A stretch of 64,000 nt of DNA. It comes from Candidatus Cryosericum hinesii (lineage in GTDB: Bacteria > Caldisericota > Caldisericia > Cryosericales > Cryosericaceae). The position numbers and the translations under genes are program-made. Each line of letters begins with the position of its first letter. Position 1 is the stretch's first letter. The DNA lies in NCBI RefSeq assembly GCF_003570985.1, contig NZ_QXIW01000031.1:193441-257440 (forward strand), given 5' to 3'. The notes under the pieces are model-generated. The model saw nothing but the letters and a program-made list of their open reading frames with translations, was not told the DNA's origin and did not search any database. Below, one piece after another: positions 8,189 through 17,406 of the stretch.

Positions 8189-9841
8189 TCAGTCGATCTT
8201 CTCGATCGTCACCTGTATCTGTTCGTGCATGTAGAGAGGCAGATAATAGACGCCGCCCGCATTCTTGCCGGTGGAACCCGAAGCTTTCCATCCACCGAAC
8301 GGCTGGAATCCCGGCCAGGCTCCCGTTGTGGCTCCCTGCGGGCGATTGGCGTAGGTGACGCCTGCCTGGATGTGGTCGAAGAACCAGTCGGTTTCCTCTC
8401 TGCTTCCATAGAAACCGGCGGTCAGCCCATAGTCAACGCTGTTGGTAATCTTCATGGCCTCGTCAAGCGATGATACACGTCCAATCATCGTGATCGGCAG
8501 GAACATCTCCGTGCTCCACAGGGAGTGCGTGAACGGGACGTCTGCCACGACCGTGGGAGCGCAGAAGAAACCATGCTCGCATGGCCCGTCCTGCAGGATC
8601 TTGCCGCCGCAGACAATCCGGCCGACCGCCTGGAGCTCTGCGCAGTAAGCGGTGTAGTCTTGCTGCGCCTTGCGGTTGATGACGGGGCCACACGCGACGG
8701 CAGCTTCGACGGGATTCCCCACGACAAGATGTGACGTCATGTCCGCGAGACGCTTCAGGAGTTCGTCATAGACGTCGTCCTCGACCAGTACCCGGGAGCA
8801 GGCTGAGCATTTCTGTCCCTGTAGTCCAAAGGCACTGCGCACGATACCTGTCGCGGCGTCATCCAGATTTGCGTGACGAGAGACAATCGTGGCGTTCTTC
8901 CCTCCCATCTCGAGCACAAGGGGTCTGACCCACTTTCCGCCCGCGAACGAGTGGTAGATGCCCATGCCGATTTCATATGATCCCGTGAACGTCAGCCCGT
9001 CGACCTCTGGGCTGTCGGTGAGTGTCTTACCGAGTGTTGAGCCGGGACCCGTCACGAAGTTGACGACACCTGCCGGCACTCCCGCATCCAGCAGAGTTCT
9101 GGCGATGAACCACGGTCCCCACGGCGTATCGGTTGCCGGTTTGATGACAACGGTATTGCCTGCAACCAGCGCTGTGCCTGTGGGACCTGCCGTGAGGGAA
9201 GCCGGGAAGTTGAATGGGCTGATAACCACCCAGACGCCGTATGGTCGCAATACGGACATGTTTGTACCGCGGTAGCCACGCAGTGGGTCGGACTCCATCG
9301 GCAGAGCTAGTCCATTGGCCCGTTCCATCTGACTGCACGCATAACGGATCATCTCGATAGCCTCGGCGCCATCACCAAGGCTTTCCATACGGTTCTTGCC
9401 GACTTCGAGCGACAGAATGGCTCCCAGAGTGAACACGCGTTCCTCAAGCAGATCGGCTGCGGCACGCATGACGCGCACGCGTTCCTTCCAAGGGGTTGCA
9501 GCCCACAGCGGTGCCGCCGCGCGGGCTGCTGTCAGTGCATCGGTCGCGTCCTGTTCCGTTCCTTTCTGGAAGTACCCGAGGACTGTTCCATCAGTGGGCG
9601 AGCGATCCTCGAACACGTCCGGACTGTAGTGCGACTCCCCGCCCCACAGCATGGGGTAGGCTGCTCCAAGAGTCGGTGTGAGGGTTTCAAGGGCACGTTC
9701 AAACCTTGCATGGAGTTCGGGTGGAGGCTCAAACATGGTCGCGTAGGTCAGCTTAAAGGGAATTTTATCTGTAGTCTGGCCACGTATAGACACTGCCGGA
9801 TGATCATAATCACCCGTTGCTGCTTTCGTGCATTCGTTCAT
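8189..9841 (-). CDS. NAD(P)-dependent aldehyde dehydrogenase, P5C-dehydrogenase-like
   Basis: A 550-residue ALDH-superfamily enzyme oxidising an aldehyde to an acid with NAD(P)+. Catalytic residues are visible: N211 in 'SPFNFP', E311 in 'LEMGGKN' and the nucleophile C345 in 'GQKCSACSR'. 'GQKCSACSR' and the C-terminal 'FQPFGGWKASGSTGKNAGG' place it with the RocA/PruA (L-glutamate gamma-semialdehyde dehydrogenase) branch, but substrate is not certain and no proline dehydrogenase gene is near. ATG 9841 follows GGAGAAG. Its leader is a near copy of the tupA leader, so expression is probably tied to Mo/W-cofactor status. That is odd for a metal-free enzyme and suggests it substitutes for a tungsten aldehyde oxidoreductase. 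Confidence 0.88.
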   Translation of the reverse strand: MNECTKAATGDYDHPAVSIRGQTTDKIPFKLTYATMFEPPPELHARFERALETLTPTLGAAYPMLWGGESHYSPDVFEDRSPTDGTVLGYFQKGTEQDATDALTAARAAAPLWAATPWKERVRVMRAAADLLEERVFTLGAILSLEVGKNRMESLGDGAEAIEMIRYACSQMERANGLALPMESDPLRGYRGTNMSVLRPYGVWVVISPFNFPASLTAGPTGTALVAGNTVVIKPATDTPWGPWFIARTLLDAGVPAGVVNFVTGPGSTLGKTLTDSPEVDGLTFTGSYEIGMGIYHSFAGGKWVRPLVLEMGGKNATIVSRHANLDDAATGIVRSAFGLQGQKCSACSRVLVEDDVYDELLKRLADMTSHLVVGNPVEAAVACGPVINRKAQQDYTAYCAELQAVGRIVCGGKILQDGPCEHGFFCAPTVVADVPFTHSLWSTEMFLPITMIGRVSSLDEAMKITNSVDYGLTAGFYGSREETDWFFDHIQAGVTYANRPQGATTGAWPGFQPFGGWKASGSTGKNAGGVYYLPLYMHEQIQVTIEKID

Positions 9842-9960
9842 GTCTTCTCCTTTCCACAATGGGAGGCATGGCCGTTTCCCGCCGTACCCTGCCGGCTGTA
9901 CGCCATGGCTTGCGCCGAAGGTCGGGCAGCTCGAAGAATTGTTCTCTGCAGTTGCAGAGA
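9842..9960 (-). promoter_or_regulatory. Second Moco/Tuco-type riboswitch leader, before the aldehyde dehydrogenase
   Basis: This is the sister of the tupA leader, with the same stems at plus 9925-9929/9889-9893 and 9881-9888/9865-9872, and the same GCCUCCC...GGAAAGGAG end running into the start codon. Differences from the other copy preserve or improve pairing, which argues for selection on RNA structure rather than a recent unselected copy. Moco and tungsten-cofactor (Tuco) versions differ by one stem; I cannot assign which without a covariance model. Confidence 0.72.
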
Positions 9961-9965
9961 ACAAT

Positions 9966-9993
9966 AGTATAGACGTCCGCACCGGTACGGCAA
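9966..9993 (-). promoter_or_regulatory. Promoter of the aldehyde dehydrogenase gene
   Basis: On the minus strand TTGCCG (plus 9988-9993) and TATACT (plus 9966-9971) are spaced 16 bp, identical to the tupA promoter. A perfect palindrome with arms ATTGTTCTCTGCA/TGCAGAGAACAAT lies at the start point. Confidence 0.65.
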
Positions 9994-10008
9994 GAACCCG
10001 TGTCTTCA

Positions 10009-10037
10009 TTGACCTCAGGGCGGTTTGGCTGTATACC
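10009..10037 (+). promoter_or_regulatory. Candidate promoter of the subtilase gene
   Basis: TTGACC (10009-10014) and TATACC (10032-10037) are spaced 17 bp and lie 62 bp before the subtilase ATG. The gene is divergent from the aldehyde dehydrogenase. Confidence 0.45.
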
Positions 10038-10098
10038 CAACACATCTGCCTCTGTGCGGGTTGAGCATGCGGTCCGCCGGCGGCGCAGGAGGAAAACG

Positions 10099-13000
10099 AT
10101 GACGAAGCGACTGCAGTGGTGTCTGAGAATCATGGTAGTGGTGGCTCTGGTATTAGCGTGTGCGCTGTCAGGGAAGCCGGTTCTCAGTGCAGTGAACCTG
10201 CCCACGATCGACGCCGAATTTCTGGCCCGTGCCGGGTCATCGCCATCACCACAGGACGTCATCGTCCGCATGCAGGGTCTTCCGTTGGTCGGTAGAGTCC
10301 AGGATGCAGGAGCGGAAGGGTGGCTGGACACCGTGACCACGCACGCATCGGAAGCAGCGATCTCGCAGGAGCAAAATGTATTTTTGTTGTCGCTGGCGGC
10401 ACAGGGTGTCAGGTATACGATCAAGCAGCGACTGAGCGTGACCTTCAATGGTCTCGCACTGAGCGTTGTGGGGTATGACCTCGCAGCGGTTGCGGGGACG
10501 AACCATGTCTCGTTTGTCTACGAATCTCAGCAGGCGCAAGTCCTGGACGAGGATACAAATGCCGCCATGGGAGTGGATCAGGCGTTGTGGAACCGCACAT
10601 CGGCGGGGGGGCAAAAACTTGACGGAACCGGTACGACCATTGGCATCATCGACACAGGTATCGACTACATGCATCCGGACCTTGGCGGAGCGAAATTTCC
10701 CAATGCAAAGGTGGTGGGAGGATACGACTTCGCCGACAAGGACAGCGACCCCATTGACATTCAGGGCCACGGTACACACGTTGCAGGCATTGCCGCCGCG
10801 GACGGCAAGGTGCAGGGTGTCGCGCCAAAGGCGAAGCTTTATGCCTACAAGGTTTTCAGTGACCAGGGAGGAGGAGCTGCTGATGGGGACATCATTGCGG
10901 CACTTGACCGCTCCGTGCGGAACCGCTGCACAGTGGTCAACCTGTCCCTGGGCACGTCTGGGGGAACCGCCGATACGCCCGAGAACGAGTCGATCAACAA
11001 CGCGGTCAAGGCGGGTGTCGTAGTCGTCGCAGCGACGGGCAACTCCGGCCCACGTAACCCCGAGACCAACTGGCCCCTGGGTTCGCCGGCGACAGCGCTG
11101 AATGCCATCGCGGTAGCCGCCTCCAACGACGGCCCGTATCCAGTAGTGGAGGTTGTAACGCCGACCGGAACGGGGTTGGACAACATCATGGGTAGTTATG
11201 CCGACATCGCTCCAGCGTTCAAGGAAGGCTCCATGTACAGCATCGTGGATGCCGGGTATGGCTCGAAGGCGGATTTCGCTGCTGTGAACGTCACGGGCAA
11301 GGTCGCACTTGTCGAGCGGGGCCCTGTCGGGACCAGCGGGATCTACTTCCGCGACAAAGTCCTGAATGCGCAGGCGGCGGGAGCTGCCGGTGTCATCATC
11401 TACAACCACAGCCCTGGAGTCATTTCTATGACGCTCAGGGTAGCGGCTGGCGACGAGACCAGGAACTATATCCCCTGCATTGGCATCACCCAGGACGCAG
11501 GACTGGACCTCAAGATGTTGACGACGAGGGGACTTGTCGTCCGGTTTGGGACACGGAGCGACCTGGGGACGCTTGCAGACTTCAGCTCCATGGGTCCCAC
11601 CGAGGACTTTCACTTCAAGCCGGAGGTGTCTGCGCCCGGTGTCACGGTGAACTCGACGTTTCTGGGCGGCGAGTATGCCAGGCTGGACGGCACGTCGATG
11701 GCTTCGCCGGGGGTGGCCGGAGCCGTCGCGCTGATCAAGGCGGCACATCCCGACTGGACACCGCAGACGGTCAAGCTGGCGCTGATGAACACCTCCAATG
11801 TTCTTCGCAACTGGCAGAATGGCGAAGTCATCACGTGGACATTGCAGGGAGCCGGCCGGGTCGATGTACCGGCTGCCATCGACACTCCAGCCGTGGCCGA
11901 GGTAGCCACATCCGACGGAACGACGACGTTTCAGACAGGGACCGTTCTTGTCGACGATGACAGCATTGCGACTGCGACGACGATCACTATACGCAGTCTC
12001 TCGGATCATAGTGTGACTTTCTCGCCTTCGTTCGGCTGGACGATGGACGCGCGGGCAGGCGTGGAGGTGACTGTAGTCCCGTCATCTGTCGTCGTCGCAC
12101 CCGGCGGGACCGCGCAGGTGAGCGTGACCACGACTGTGAACCCGGCAACCGTCAAAGATGGGCCACACGAGGGGATGATCACCCTGCAGTCGATCAGCGG
12201 AATCTTGCACGTGCCCTACATCTTCTGGCGTGCGAGTGTTAAGGTCCCTGAACAGTTGAGCGAGATGCAGACGAGCACAGCAACCTTGGCGGCGCCCGGT
12301 GGCACGATGGACGTTCAGTTCAACATTGGCTACGGTGGCGTGCGACCTGCCGTGGAGGCAGGTGAAGGCCCCCAGGGTTCCAGCTTTGCATCGGAGGTCG
12401 TGGCTGCGGTCACGGGCATAGATGGCGTGACAACGTTCGGGACCGTGTACCGGAGGTCGCTGTTGCTCGTGGGCGACCACGGGTTTACGTGGAACGGTCG
12501 GGATGTTCACGGCAACCTCTTCCTGACCGACGGAGACTATCTCCTGAGGACATCGGTCCTCGAGAGTAACAACGATCCGGCCAACCTGCAGATCTCCGAG
12601 GCGGCGCATCAGTCGGTGCCCATTCATGTCATGGGCATGGCAGGTGTTCCGGTGCTCAGTCTGAACATCGTGGGCGGGAATCTGCGCGTGGGCCAGGACG
12701 TGACAGTCAGCCTGAGTGCCGACACCACGACGAGCATTGCAGGCATAGCGGCTGCCGTGCAATTCGAACCATGGTACCTATCGGTGAAGTCGGTCCAGGA
12801 AGGCGACTTCCTGAACCAGGGGGGAACAACCCCGTCGAGCTTTGCCTCCACTGTTGACGCCTTGGCGGGCAGCGTTGCAGTCAAAGGCGCGACAGGGATG
12901 GCCCAGGTCCAGGGGCACGGCAATGTGTGTACGATCACATTTACTGTCCTGCACGACGGTTCTACGGAATTGTGGCTTGGGAAGCCTCTGGCGACGAATA

Positions 13001-13245
13001 GCAGCGGGACGGTAGAAACGATCGCCCAGTCGCTGGCTGTGACGTTGCGGTCGGGAGCGAACGTCTGGGATATCGACGGCAACAAGCGCGTGGACCTTGG
13101 TGACATGGTCATTCTTGCCCGTGCCTATGGTTCGAAGGTCGGGGACAAGCAGTATGACAACACGGCAGACCTCAACGGCGATGGTCGCGTCGACGACGCC
13201 GACCTGCAGATCCTGCGCCAGCACTATGGCGACGTGTACCCCTAG
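10099..13245 (+). CDS. Secreted subtilisin-like protease with PA, cohesin and dockerin domains
   Basis: A 1048-residue exported S8 serine protease. An N-terminal signal peptide ('VVVALVLACALSG') and propeptide precede the catalytic domain: D185 in 'IIDTGIDYMHPDL', H224 in 'GHGTHVAGIAA', S533 in 'GTSMASPGVAGA'. A protease-associated (PA) insert lies at about 367-487. C-terminal beta-domains follow, including an FlgD-like Ig near 787-824, a cohesin-like domain at about 854-989, and a type I dockerin from about 990 with two Ca-binding loops ('DIDGNKRVDLGDM', 'DLNGDGRVDDADL'). ATG 10099 is preceded by AGGAGG. The next gene starts 9 nt later and has its own cohesin domain. Role: extracellular proteolysis, probably in a complex. 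Confidence 0.92.
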   Translation: MTKRLQWCLRIMVVVALVLACALSGKPVLSAVNLPTIDAEFLARAGSSPSPQDVIVRMQGLPLVGRVQDAGAEGWLDTVTTHASEAAISQEQNVFLLSLAAQGVRYTIKQRLSVTFNGLALSVVGYDLAAVAGTNHVSFVYESQQAQVLDEDTNAAMGVDQALWNRTSAGGQKLDGTGTTIGIIDTGIDYMHPDLGGAKFPNAKVVGGYDFADKDSDPIDIQGHGTHVAGIAAADGKVQGVAPKAKLYAYKVFSDQGGGAADGDIIAALDRSVRNRCTVVNLSLGTSGGTADTPENESINNAVKAGVVVVAATGNSGPRNPETNWPLGSPATALNAIAVAASNDGPYPVVEVVTPTGTGLDNIMGSYADIAPAFKEGSMYSIVDAGYGSKADFAAVNVTGKVALVERGPVGTSGIYFRDKVLNAQAAGAAGVIIYNHSPGVISMTLRVAAGDETRNYIPCIGITQDAGLDLKMLTTRGLVVRFGTRSDLGTLADFSSMGPTEDFHFKPEVSAPGVTVNSTFLGGEYARLDGTSMASPGVAGAVALIKAAHPDWTPQTVKLALMNTSNVLRNWQNGEVITWTLQGAGRVDVPAAIDTPAVAEVATSDGTTTFQTGTVLVDDDSIATATTITIRSLSDHSVTFSPSFGWTMDARAGVEVTVVPSSVVVAPGGTAQVSVTTTVNPATVKDGPHEGMITLQSISGILHVPYIFWRASVKVPEQLSEMQTSTATLAAPGGTMDVQFNIGYGGVRPAVEAGEGPQGSSFASEVVAAVTGIDGVTTFGTVYRRSLLLVGDHGFTWNGRDVHGNLFLTDGDYLLRTSVLESNNDPANLQISEAAHQSVPIHVMGMAGVPVLSLNIVGGNLRVGQDVTVSLSADTTTSIAGIAAAVQFEPWYLSVKSVQEGDFLNQGGTTPSSFASTVDALAGSVAVKGATGMAQVQGHGNVCTITFTVLHDGSTELWLGKPLATNSSGTVETIAQSLAVTLRSGANVWDIDGNKRVDLGDMVILARAYGSKVGDKQYDNTADLNGDGRVDDADLQILRQHYGDVYP

Positions 13246-13254
13246 GAGACGGGA

Positions 13255-16200
13255 ATGAAGAGAACAATTGGCCTGCTGTGTGTGATTGCGCTTCTTGGAG
13301 CGTTGCTGGTACCAGGCACGGGAATGGCGAGGGGCGCTGTCGCGTTGACTGAGGTCGATATGATTGGCGTGATGCCCTCTGACTATGTCGGGACACTGAC
13401 CATCGAAAGTGTCAACACTGTCGAGAAGGATTACCCATCGGCACGAGCATTCCCGTCGCAAGGCGTGGCTGTTCTGCCGAATGGGGATGTCGTCGTGTGC
13501 GACACTGGGTATGGCCGCATCCACATTCTCTCGGTCGACCTTGTCCACAAGCGCGTCATCGGGTCGCTGGGGAGTGGGCGCGGTCAGTTGCAGTACCCGG
13601 CCGACGTCGCCGTGGACAGCGCCGGCAACATCTATGTCGCTGATTTCTTTGGCAACAAGGTTGTCAAGTATCGCAACGACGGTTCGGTCCTCATGGAGTT
13701 CGGCAAGGAAGGCAAGGGAGCCGGCCAGTTCGAAGGGCCCGCCGGCATTGCGGTGACACCGGACGGCAGCATCTGGGTCGCAGACCAGTTGAACGATCGC
13801 CTGGAGCAGTTCACCGCGACAGGCGCCTATGTGACAACCGTGACAGGCATCTCTCGTCCCGCCGGCATGACCTTGGCGGGCCTTGTCCCTTACGTCGTTT
13901 CCAGTGGCAACAGCGCTGTCTATCGGTTGAGCGGAACAAAGGCTGTGCGTATCTTTGCTGCCCCGGGAGAAGCGGAGAACCTCATTGCCAGCGCCGCCGA
14001 CCTCGCGGTCGATGCTCGTGGCAACATCTATGTCGCGGACCGCGGGACCGGTCCACTGCCGGTTCCTGCCGTCAAGGTCTTCTCCAGCAGCGGGCAGTAT
14101 CTGCGCAGCTTCGGAGAGTACCCAGCCGACATGACCGACATCCAGGACGGCGAAGTTCTCAGCCCCGGCGGTGTCGCCGTCACGCCTGACGGCATAGTCT
14201 ACGTCATGAACAGCGGGTTCTTCCGCGACGCAACCAATCCCTTCGGCAGTGGCTTCCACGCGAAACTCATCGAGTATGCACCTGGCGGCGGCGTGGTGGC
14301 TGTCCAGGACTATGCCATCGACGTTCCGGGACGGCTGAACAACCCTCAGGATGTCGCAATGGACGGCAAAGGTCAGCTGTGGGTAGCCTGCAGCTCGCCC
14401 GTCATCTCCACCGACGGTCAGACGATCGGGTGGAACCGCGGATACGTGGACGTTCTGGATCACAGTGGCAACGAGCTGTTCACCGTCATGCAGGCAGGTT
14501 CCCGTTCGATGCAGCTGGTGGAGTCTGTCGCTGCAGGCGGTACGGGATTGGTGTATGTCGCGGCGCAGGACGTCAACGGCGGATTCATCGCTGTCTACGA
14601 TGAAGCCGGCAACTATGTCCGGACTATTGCCGCCGGCAAAGTTGACGGACCGGGCGATCTCGAGGTGGCAAGCGACGGGACGCTATGGGCCTGCAACCAG
14701 GGCGACGGGTCTGTTGTGCATCTGGCGGCCGATGGCACGGAGCTGGGCCGGTTCAAAACTGCCGGCGTGCCCGGCGGACTGACCGTTCTTCCCAACGGAG
14801 ACCTGCTCGTCTGCCTGTGGGGTGAATCTTCGGAAGTTCAACAGGTGGTTCGCTACAGCTCCAAAGGAGCCATTATCCGGGTGTTCGGAGTAAAGGGCGG
14901 AGGTCGCGGCACCGGCCAGATGTACTATCCTCACGATGCGATGCTGCTGCCTGACGGCCTTATCCTGGTAAGCGACGCCGAGAATGGGCGCTTCGTCGCG
15001 TTCCGTCAGGACGGATCGGTCGCCTGGACTACGGCCAGGTCCTGGTATCTGCCGGGCAGGATGGCGTGGTCGGCGCAGGGCACCCTTTATGTGACCGACG
15101 CTTTCCATAATGTGATCCGTGAACTCAGTTATGGCCAGCCAAAGGCGCCACAGGGGACCGCCGTGACCGTTCGGCTGGACACCGTGGAGCGTGCAGTTTC
15201 CGCTGGAACGACGACCGGTTTCCAGGTGAGTCTTCGCAACCGGAGTGCCCGGACAGACACATTCACAGTCAAGTCGACCGTCAGTGGCGGAAGCGGGTGG
15301 TCGAGTTCGGTCAGTCCCGCGTCGGTTAGAGTGTCGTCTGGAGCGACAGGCACGGTTGAGGTGACGGTTCATGTCCCGGTGGGCCTCGCGCCGGGGACAG
15401 TTGGTGCCGTGGATGTTCAAGTTCACAGTGCTCTGGACCCCGCGAATGCCACGACCGTCCATGCCAAAGTTGTGATTCGTACTGCTCCCCCTGTGGTTGT
15501 CGGCGGGGGGTTGGTCGAGACGTCCATGGGAGCGACGGTACAAGTGTCGCTGGATGCACAGGATGCGGAGAATCTGTATGGAGCGGGATGCCGTGTCACC
15601 TATGACGGCAAGGCGCTGCAATTCGTGAGTATCGCGAAGGGGGACCTCATGGGCCCCGATACGCTGTTCATCGAGGAACACGGCATCGCAGGCGAAGTTC
15701 GCATCGCGTCGACACTCAAGGGCGACGCCCAGCCGGTCAGCGGAAACGGTAGTATCGCTGTCCTGACGTTTCGTGCACTTGAGGGTGGAACGACACAGCT
15801 GAATGTCGACGAGCTTCAGTTGTTTGGCGGAGACGGAGGGAGGGAGGCACTTGCAGGAAAGGCGCGTTCCATTCCCGTGCGTGTCCTCGCAGAACAACCC
15901 CGGACGGTTCTTGTCCTTCGCGTCGGCTTGCCAACCATGAAAGTCGGCAGCTCCAGCATCGTTCTGGATGCGCCGCCGGTCATTGTCGAGGGGCGCACGC
16001 TGATCCCGATCCGGACAATCATCGAATCACTTGGTGGAACCGTTGCCTGGGATGCCGGCAGTCGGACGGTGACCATATCGCTGGGCGGGACTAAACTGAA
16101 TCTCGTCATCGGGAAGTCGAGCGCATTGGTGAATGGCAAATCGATGCCCATTGACAGCACAAACCCAAAGGTCGTGCCTCAGATCCTGAACAGCCGCACG

Positions 16201-16296
16201 ATGCTCCCACTGCGCTTCGTCGCCGAGAGCCTGGGCGCCGACGTGCAGTGGCAAAGCTCGACCCAGACGATCACCATCACATACCCCAAACCCTGA
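13255..16296 (+). CDS. Secreted NHL beta-propeller protein with cohesin and copper-amine-oxidase-N domains
   Basis: A 1013-residue exported protein. After a signal peptide, residues ~55-620 form serial NHL-type propeller blades ('GVAVLPNGDVVVCDTGYGR', 'DVAVDSAGNIYVADF', 'GIAVTPDGSIWVAD'). A NEW3/NPCBM-associated Ig-like domain lies at about 637-740, a cohesin-like domain at about 742-867 ('ATVQVSLDAQDAENLYGAG'), and a copper-amine-oxidase N-terminal-like domain at 885-1013 ('PPVIVEGRTLIPIRTI', 'MLPLRFVAESLGADV'), often found on cell-surface proteins. It is translated 9 nt after the dockerin-bearing protease, so it is a plausible scaffold or receptor for it. Ligand and function are unknown. 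Confidence 0.88.
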   Translation: MKRTIGLLCVIALLGALLVPGTGMARGAVALTEVDMIGVMPSDYVGTLTIESVNTVEKDYPSARAFPSQGVAVLPNGDVVVCDTGYGRIHILSVDLVHKRVIGSLGSGRGQLQYPADVAVDSAGNIYVADFFGNKVVKYRNDGSVLMEFGKEGKGAGQFEGPAGIAVTPDGSIWVADQLNDRLEQFTATGAYVTTVTGISRPAGMTLAGLVPYVVSSGNSAVYRLSGTKAVRIFAAPGEAENLIASAADLAVDARGNIYVADRGTGPLPVPAVKVFSSSGQYLRSFGEYPADMTDIQDGEVLSPGGVAVTPDGIVYVMNSGFFRDATNPFGSGFHAKLIEYAPGGGVVAVQDYAIDVPGRLNNPQDVAMDGKGQLWVACSSPVISTDGQTIGWNRGYVDVLDHSGNELFTVMQAGSRSMQLVESVAAGGTGLVYVAAQDVNGGFIAVYDEAGNYVRTIAAGKVDGPGDLEVASDGTLWACNQGDGSVVHLAADGTELGRFKTAGVPGGLTVLPNGDLLVCLWGESSEVQQVVRYSSKGAIIRVFGVKGGGRGTGQMYYPHDAMLLPDGLILVSDAENGRFVAFRQDGSVAWTTARSWYLPGRMAWSAQGTLYVTDAFHNVIRELSYGQPKAPQGTAVTVRLDTVERAVSAGTTTGFQVSLRNRSARTDTFTVKSTVSGGSGWSSSVSPASVRVSSGATGTVEVTVHVPVGLAPGTVGAVDVQVHSALDPANATTVHAKVVIRTAPPVVVGGGLVETSMGATVQVSLDAQDAENLYGAGCRVTYDGKALQFVSIAKGDLMGPDTLFIEEHGIAGEVRIASTLKGDAQPVSGNGSIAVLTFRALEGGTTQLNVDELQLFGGDGGREALAGKARSIPVRVLAEQPRTVLVLRVGLPTMKVGSSSIVLDAPPVIVEGRTLIPIRTIIESLGGTVAWDAGSRTVTISLGGTKLNLVIGKSSALVNGKSMPIDSTNPKVVPQILNSRTMLPLRFVAESLGADVQWQSSTQTITITYPKP

Positions 16297-16318
16297 GATT
16301 CCCCTGGCCCGCAGGCAT

Positions 16319-16347
16319 GAAGATGCCCCCACGCATGGGGGTGTTTT
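16319..16347 (+). terminator. Intrinsic terminator after the NHL gene
   Basis: ATGCCCCC and GGGGGTGT pair around a short ACGCA loop, and TTTT follows. It closes the subtilase/NHL operon. Confidence 0.75.
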
Positions 16348-16391
16348 CATATCCGGTGCTGCCGCGCGATGCGCATGAATCAGTCGTCTGC

Positions 16392-16452
16392 GGTTGTCTC
16401 GAATGGTGAACGGCTTAGACTGTCATAGAAAGTTTTCCGTGGTCTCGATGTG
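16392..16452 (+). repeat. Promoter-bearing direct repeat, copy A
   Basis: About 60 bp closely matching copy B at 19472-19532, identical over GGTGAACGGCTTAGACTGTC. It contains a possible promoter, TTGTCT (16394-16399), 16 bp, TAGACT (16416-16421), 70 bp upstream of the ABC exporter genes. The two copies bracket the ABC genes and the TnpB element. Confidence 0.7.
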
Positions 16453-16491
16453 TATCTTCAAACCAACTTTCGAACATGGAGGCAGGTAAGA

Positions 16492-17406
16492 ATGACTGAA
16501 TCGGCAGTTTCTATAAAGGGTCTTGTGAAACGGTACGGCTCGTTTACTGCGGTAAACGGGATCGACATTGAAGTCGGCCGTGGTGAGGTGTTCGGGCTTT
16601 TGGGACCAAACGGTGCGGGCAAGACTACGACACTGGAATGTCTGGAAGGCATGCGAAAAGCTAATGGCGGTAAACTGCGTGTTGCCGGATGTGACCCGCA
16701 GTCGGATCAGCGTGAACTTCGCAGTAAACTGGGTGTCCAGCTTCAATCCTCGTCGCTGCCGGACAGCATCCGGGTAGGTGAAGCGATAGCGCTGATTTGT
16801 GCCTGGCATGGTCTATCCGAACGTCTCGACCTGATTCAGAAATTTGAGATAAGCGATTTGCTAAAGAAACAGTACAGGGAACTGTCGGCCGGCCAGAAAA
16901 GGCGGCTTCACCTTGTGCTTGCGCTGTTGAACAACCCGGATGTGCTTGTTCTGGATGAGCCGACAGCCGGGCTGGACGTACAGAGCAGGGCACAACTTCA
17001 TGAAGAGATACGGACCATCAGGTTGCAGGGCATTACCGTGCTGCTTGCCACCCACGACATGGCGGAGGCCGAAGAACTCTGTGACCGCATCGCCATCATG
17101 ATTCATGGCAAGATTGCCGTGTGTGGAACTCCTGCACAGGTGACGGCGGCCGGCAGCAAAGAGACACGTATCCGTATGCGTACGACCAAAGGTTCCCTGC
17201 TGCCCGGCGGCGATATCGGAGGCGCTACGTTTGTGAAAGCCAATGACGGCTATCTCGAATGGAACTGCCGTGATATTGCACCTTCGGTTACTGAACTATT
17301 AAAGCGGGTACAGGACGCCGACGATACGGTTGAAGATCTGCGGGTAGAACGGCCGTCTCTTGAAGAACGCTTTCTTGAACTAGTGAAAGGGGTTGAAAAC
17401 AGATGA
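16492..17406 (+). CDS. ABC-2 type exporter ATP-binding protein
   Basis: A 304-residue ATPase of the ABC-2 exporter class (drug, lipid or antibiotic efflux). It shows Walker A '[16 protein letters not shown]', signature 'LSAGQKRRLHLVLAL', Walker B 'VLVLDEPTAGLD' and an H-loop in 'LLATHDMAEAEELCDRI', plus the C-terminal accessory domain common in this class. ATG 16492 lies 9 nt after GGAGG; upstream in-frame codons lack a ribosome site. Its stop overlaps the permease start (ATGA). Codon use is more A+T-rich than the flanking genes, suggesting acquisition. Substrate is unknown. Confidence 0.92.
   Translation: MTESAVSIKGLVKRYGSFTAVNGIDIEVGRGEVFGLLGPNGAGKTTTLECLEGMRKANGGKLRVAGCDPQSDQRELRSKLGVQLQSSSLPDSIRVGEAIALICAWHGLSERLDLIQKFEISDLLKKQYRELSAGQKRRLHLVLALLNNPDVLVLDEPTAGLDVQSRAQLHEEIRTIRLQGITVLLATHDMAEAEELCDRIAIMIHGKIAVCGTPAQVTAAGSKETRIRMRTTKGSLLPGGDIGGATFVKANDGYLEWNCRDIAPSVTELLKRVQDADDTVEDLRVERPSLEERFLELVKGVENR

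Noticed and set aside
12778-14463. Minus-strand frame of 561 codons across the subtilase/NHL junction
   Set aside because: Antisense to two genes with clear domains; no ribosome site and no family pattern.
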